From: G963923945 sp965199175
GTDB taxonomy: Bacteria > Pseudomonadota > Alphaproteobacteria > G963923945
Length of the DNA stretch: 64,000 nt
Direction of reading: 5' to 3'
NCBI GenBank assembly: GCA_965199175.1
Contig: OZ240684.1
Span: 1,178,001 to 1,242,000 of the forward strand
Shown here one piece after another: positions 63,001 through 64,000 of this stretch. Both the position numbers and the translations under genes were made by a program. Every line of letters starts with the position of its first letter. The stretch's first letter is position 1. Under the pieces are notes generated by a model that saw only the letters and a program-made list of their open reading frames with translations, did no database searches and had not been told where the DNA came from.

Positions 63001-63582
63001 TTCAATCAAAGCAGCATGGGTATCAGGATCACGCAGCCAATGATTAACCCCCTCGGCGAAGGCCAGCTCGCCAAATGAGGGACCCAGAACAGCCTCAAGA
63101 CTCGTGCGCAAGGAGGAACCATCACCAGAAGCAACCGCATCAGCGTTATATTTTTTGGCCACCTGTCGCTGAACAAATAAACGCTTACAGCTGTACAGCG
63201 GGGCCAGTTTATGGTGACTTCGGGCCAGAGCCTGAACCGCATCCTCAATGCCGAATAAATGGGCGATAAAATCTTCTAAATGAGGAGCAAGATCAATCAG
63301 AAGGACTGATTCTGATTTGGTTTCGAGAACTCCGGGATCACGCCGGGCCGTTTCCAGATGTTGGCACAGATCAGGCTCAGCTGTGCTGAGAAATTCCAGA
63401 AACAATTCATCAATACGCTCCAGGCCCTTTCGGTCATAAAGAGACTCAAAATCCAGGTCATACCCAAGACATAAGGGAGAGTCGTCAGTGACATGGTCGC
63501 TATTCTTACCGTTGGTATCCTCACCATTGGCATCCTCAGTCTTTCCGTTGGCATCCCCGGTACCGTTATGATGCTCAGTCAT
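60004..63582 (-). CDS. Single-chain flavoprotein: GltD/NfnB-like module fused to PyrK/NfnA-like reductase
   Basis: 1192 residues. The first 35 are Asp/Asn/Gly-rich and repeat DANG; about 36-270 is unassigned. Two Cys clusters (Cys276, 279, 287, 310 and Cys350, 353, 357) look like Fe-S sites. A GltD-like domain follows with AGLGPAGYTLAHHLL near 415-429 and a second nucleotide fold near 600 (VVVVGGGLTAIDTATEA). The C-terminal 310 residues resemble ferredoxin-NADP reductase/PyrK: FAD region FQPGQFYRLQNYE, NAD region LAGGGLGNAVLFSIGQ, and a C-x4-C-x2-C cluster (CMMKEICAQC) with a later Cys. Its ATG overlaps the APS-kinase stop. Likely NAD(P)H-dependent; substrate unknown. Confidence 0.8.
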   Translation of the reverse strand: MTEHHNGTGDANGKTEDANGEDTNGKNSDHVTDDSPLCLGYDLDFESLYDRKGLERIDELFLEFLSTAEPDLCQHLETARRDPGVLETKSESVLLIDLAPHLEDFIAHLFGIEDAVQALARSHHKLAPLYSCKRLFVQRQVAKKYNADAVASGDGSSLRTSLEAVLGPSFGELAFAEGVNHWLRDPDTHAALIETAEQYAAWALYSSAGQARHGEGVLFRLPEKIDAFDLVPKQEEVFNAARSYRSPKERLRQRDGFSLTDPGAALDQALDHAHYCIFCHNQGKDSCSHGLKDRDNQFRDNAFGEKLAGCPLEEKISEMNLLKSRGYPVGALAVAVVDNPMLAGTGHRICNDCMKSCIYQKQQPVDIPQIETRTLKDVLGLPWGFEIYGLLTRWNPLNLRRYVPRPETGRHVLVAGLGPAGYTLAHHLLNDGHNVFAIDGLKIEPLDSALSGVQPDGSRCPFVPVRDVASLREDLGSRIGAGFGGVAEYGITVRWDKNYLKIIRLLLERRSRFAMFGGVRFGGAVTVDNAFEMGFDHIALCLGAGKPTFISMPNGLAPGVRQASDFLMALQLTGAARADSVANLQLRLPVVVVGGGLTAIDTATEALAYYPLQVEQFRSRYTALCAARGVDAVRAAWGPQEAEIADEFLDHAQQIAAERTRATQAGEKPRLRELIESWGGVSIVYRRRLVDSPSYTLNHEEVAKALEEGIRFADMLSPVAVEVDDYGHAEYLRMARKELNKDGHLIDTGDTVTFPARAILVAAGTKPNTVLEREDPEHIALDGRYFQALDDQDGLIEPEKLAKPRDVTVITSRYPDGRSISFFGDLHPSFAGNVVKAMSSAKQGYPLVSKSLEECPPSGISFEALAGRLNDDLRARVHEVVRLTGNIVEVVLRAPAAARAFQPGQFYRLQNYETLAPRSGGTVLAMEGLAMTGAWVDRQAGLISTIVLEMGGSSDLCALLQPGEPCILMGPTGTPTVIPQNETILLAGGGLGNAVLFSIGQAMRARGCRVLYFAGYKSVHDRYKIDQIEAAADQIVWCCDEEPGFAATRPHDRSFVGNIVAAMVAYATGDLGETGIALPDVDRIIAIGSDGMMAAVAKARHDVLSAYLSASHVAIGSINSPMQCMMKEICAQCLQTHRDSRTGEETVVFSCFNQDQDLDRVDFGCLRDRLSQNATQEKLTSQWVADCLANRT

Positions 63583-64000
63583 CAGCCAGCCATCGCTTTT
63601 TTCTTTGCTCCGGAATCCGATAACGCAACCGGCGTTCTGGCGGCTTTGATCTTAAAATGGCTTTCGACATAATCAACCAGCCGGGTAAGGCTATCGGTCA
63701 CTGTTTCATGTTCCGTATCAATGATCAGTTCCGGGTTTTCCGGCTCTTCATAGGGAGAAGAAATACCGGTAAATTCACTGATTTCACCGCAACGCGCTTT
63801 TGCATAAAGACCCTTCACATCGCGTTTTTCACACACATCAAGACCGGCCTTCACATAAACCTCATGGAACAATTCCGGGCGTACCGACCGGGCGCGATGC
63901 CGGTCTTCGCGGTAAGGAGAAATAAACGCAGCAATCACCAGAATACCGGCATCGGTGAATAATCCAGCCAATTCACCGGCCCGACGGATGTTTTCTACGC
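63582..64000 (-). CDS. cysC: Adenylylsulfate kinase (CysC or CysNC), 3' part (runs off window end)
   Basis: Phosphorylates APS to PAPS. The readable 139 residues begin VENIRRAGELAGLFTDAG and include LVIAAFISPYREDRHRARSV, HEVYVKAGLDVCEKRDVKGL and EFTGISSPYEEPENPELIID, the conserved CysC C-terminal half. The Walker A is outside the window, so a CysN fusion cannot be judged. The tail after the family end (SDSGAKKKAMAG) is extra. The stop overlaps the next start by 4 bp. Confidence 0.93.
   Translation of the reverse strand, partial: VENIRRAGELAGLFTDAGILVIAAFISPYREDRHRARSVRPELFHEVYVKAGLDVCEKRDVKGLYAKARCGEISEFTGISSPYEEPENPELIIDTEHETVTDSLTRLVDYVESHFKIKAARTPVALSDSGAKKKAMAG

Overview
This is chromosomal sequence from an alphaproteobacterium, most likely a member of Rhodospirillales or a nearby order; I cannot name the genus. 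The evidence is gene order and family content: yebC-ruvC-ruvA-ruvB-ybgC-tolQRAB-pal-cpoB in one co-oriented run, 6S RNA between zapA and fau, CobS/CobT beside a J-domain protein and bolA, aroK-aroB-CorC, a class I lysyl-tRNA synthetase, DUF2849/DUF934 sulfite-reductase neighbours, a DUF6476 protein, and a ROSE-type thermosensor in front of a small heat-shock gene. The window is mostly core genome. No transposase, prophage or CRISPR array was seen.

Layout. 1-8.8 kb: Tol-Pal envelope operon, Holliday-junction operon and yebC, all on the minus strand. 9-11.5 kb: metallophosphoesterase, 5-formyl-THF cyclo-ligase, 6S RNA, zapA and a small coiled-coil gene. 12-18.6 kb: secreted metallo-beta-lactamase-fold protein, thermosensor plus Hsp20, a ThiS/MoaD-like protein, RpoH and RluD. 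18.7-24.4 kb: tRNA-Glu(CUC) and an accessory stretch with a HicB/HicA pair, a decayed PIN-like toxin and a PIN-domain module, mixed with a DUF4389 protein, an HExxH protein and proline iminopeptidase. 24.4-29.9 kb: two-subunit methylmalonyl-CoA mutase with its GTPase MeaB. 30-38.6 kb: large membrane-anchored coiled-coil protein, a protein with a recent 58-residue internal duplication, rpmB, a DUF2335 protein, CobT, CobS and a J-domain protein. 38.9-46.6 kb: bolA, CBS protein, CorC-like protein, aroB, aroK, a 46-residue membrane peptide, a secreted helical protein and a XerC/D recombinase. 46.8-52.3 kb: malyl-CoA lyase-like protein, accA, a phasin-like protein and LysRS-I. 52.9-57.4 kb: DUF2849, nitrite/sulfite reductase and DUF934, then an unknown gene with an XRE-ImmA regulator. 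57.6-64 kb: groEL-groES under CIRCE control, a 1192-residue flavoprotein fusion, and the 3' part of adenylylsulfate kinase.

How the genes work together. Methylmalonyl-CoA mutase, MeaB, malyl-CoA lyase, AccA, a phasin and a cobaltochelatase-like pair together suggest propionyl/acetyl-CoA and polyhydroxyalkanoate metabolism with aerobic cobalamin synthesis. Two assimilatory sulfur clusters (reductase plus DUF934, and APS kinase plus the giant flavoprotein) flank the chaperonin operon. RpoH, Hsp20 with its RNA thermometer and GroESL with CIRCE make three layers of heat-shock control visible in one window.

The most unusual signals are: (i) the APS-kinase-coupled flavoprotein, which joins a GltD/NfnB-like Fe-S and FAD module to a PyrK/NfnA-like reductase in one chain; (ii) short tandem duplications, typically 13-22 bp and each with its own unit sequence, in almost every intergenic spacer and in several gene starts; (iii) rluD and a DUF6476 gene whose 5' ends overlap head-to-head across a 15-bp repeat readable on both strands; and (iv) a hicA gene with no canonical start codon. 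Calls rest on reading the sequence and on recall of families; no search was run.
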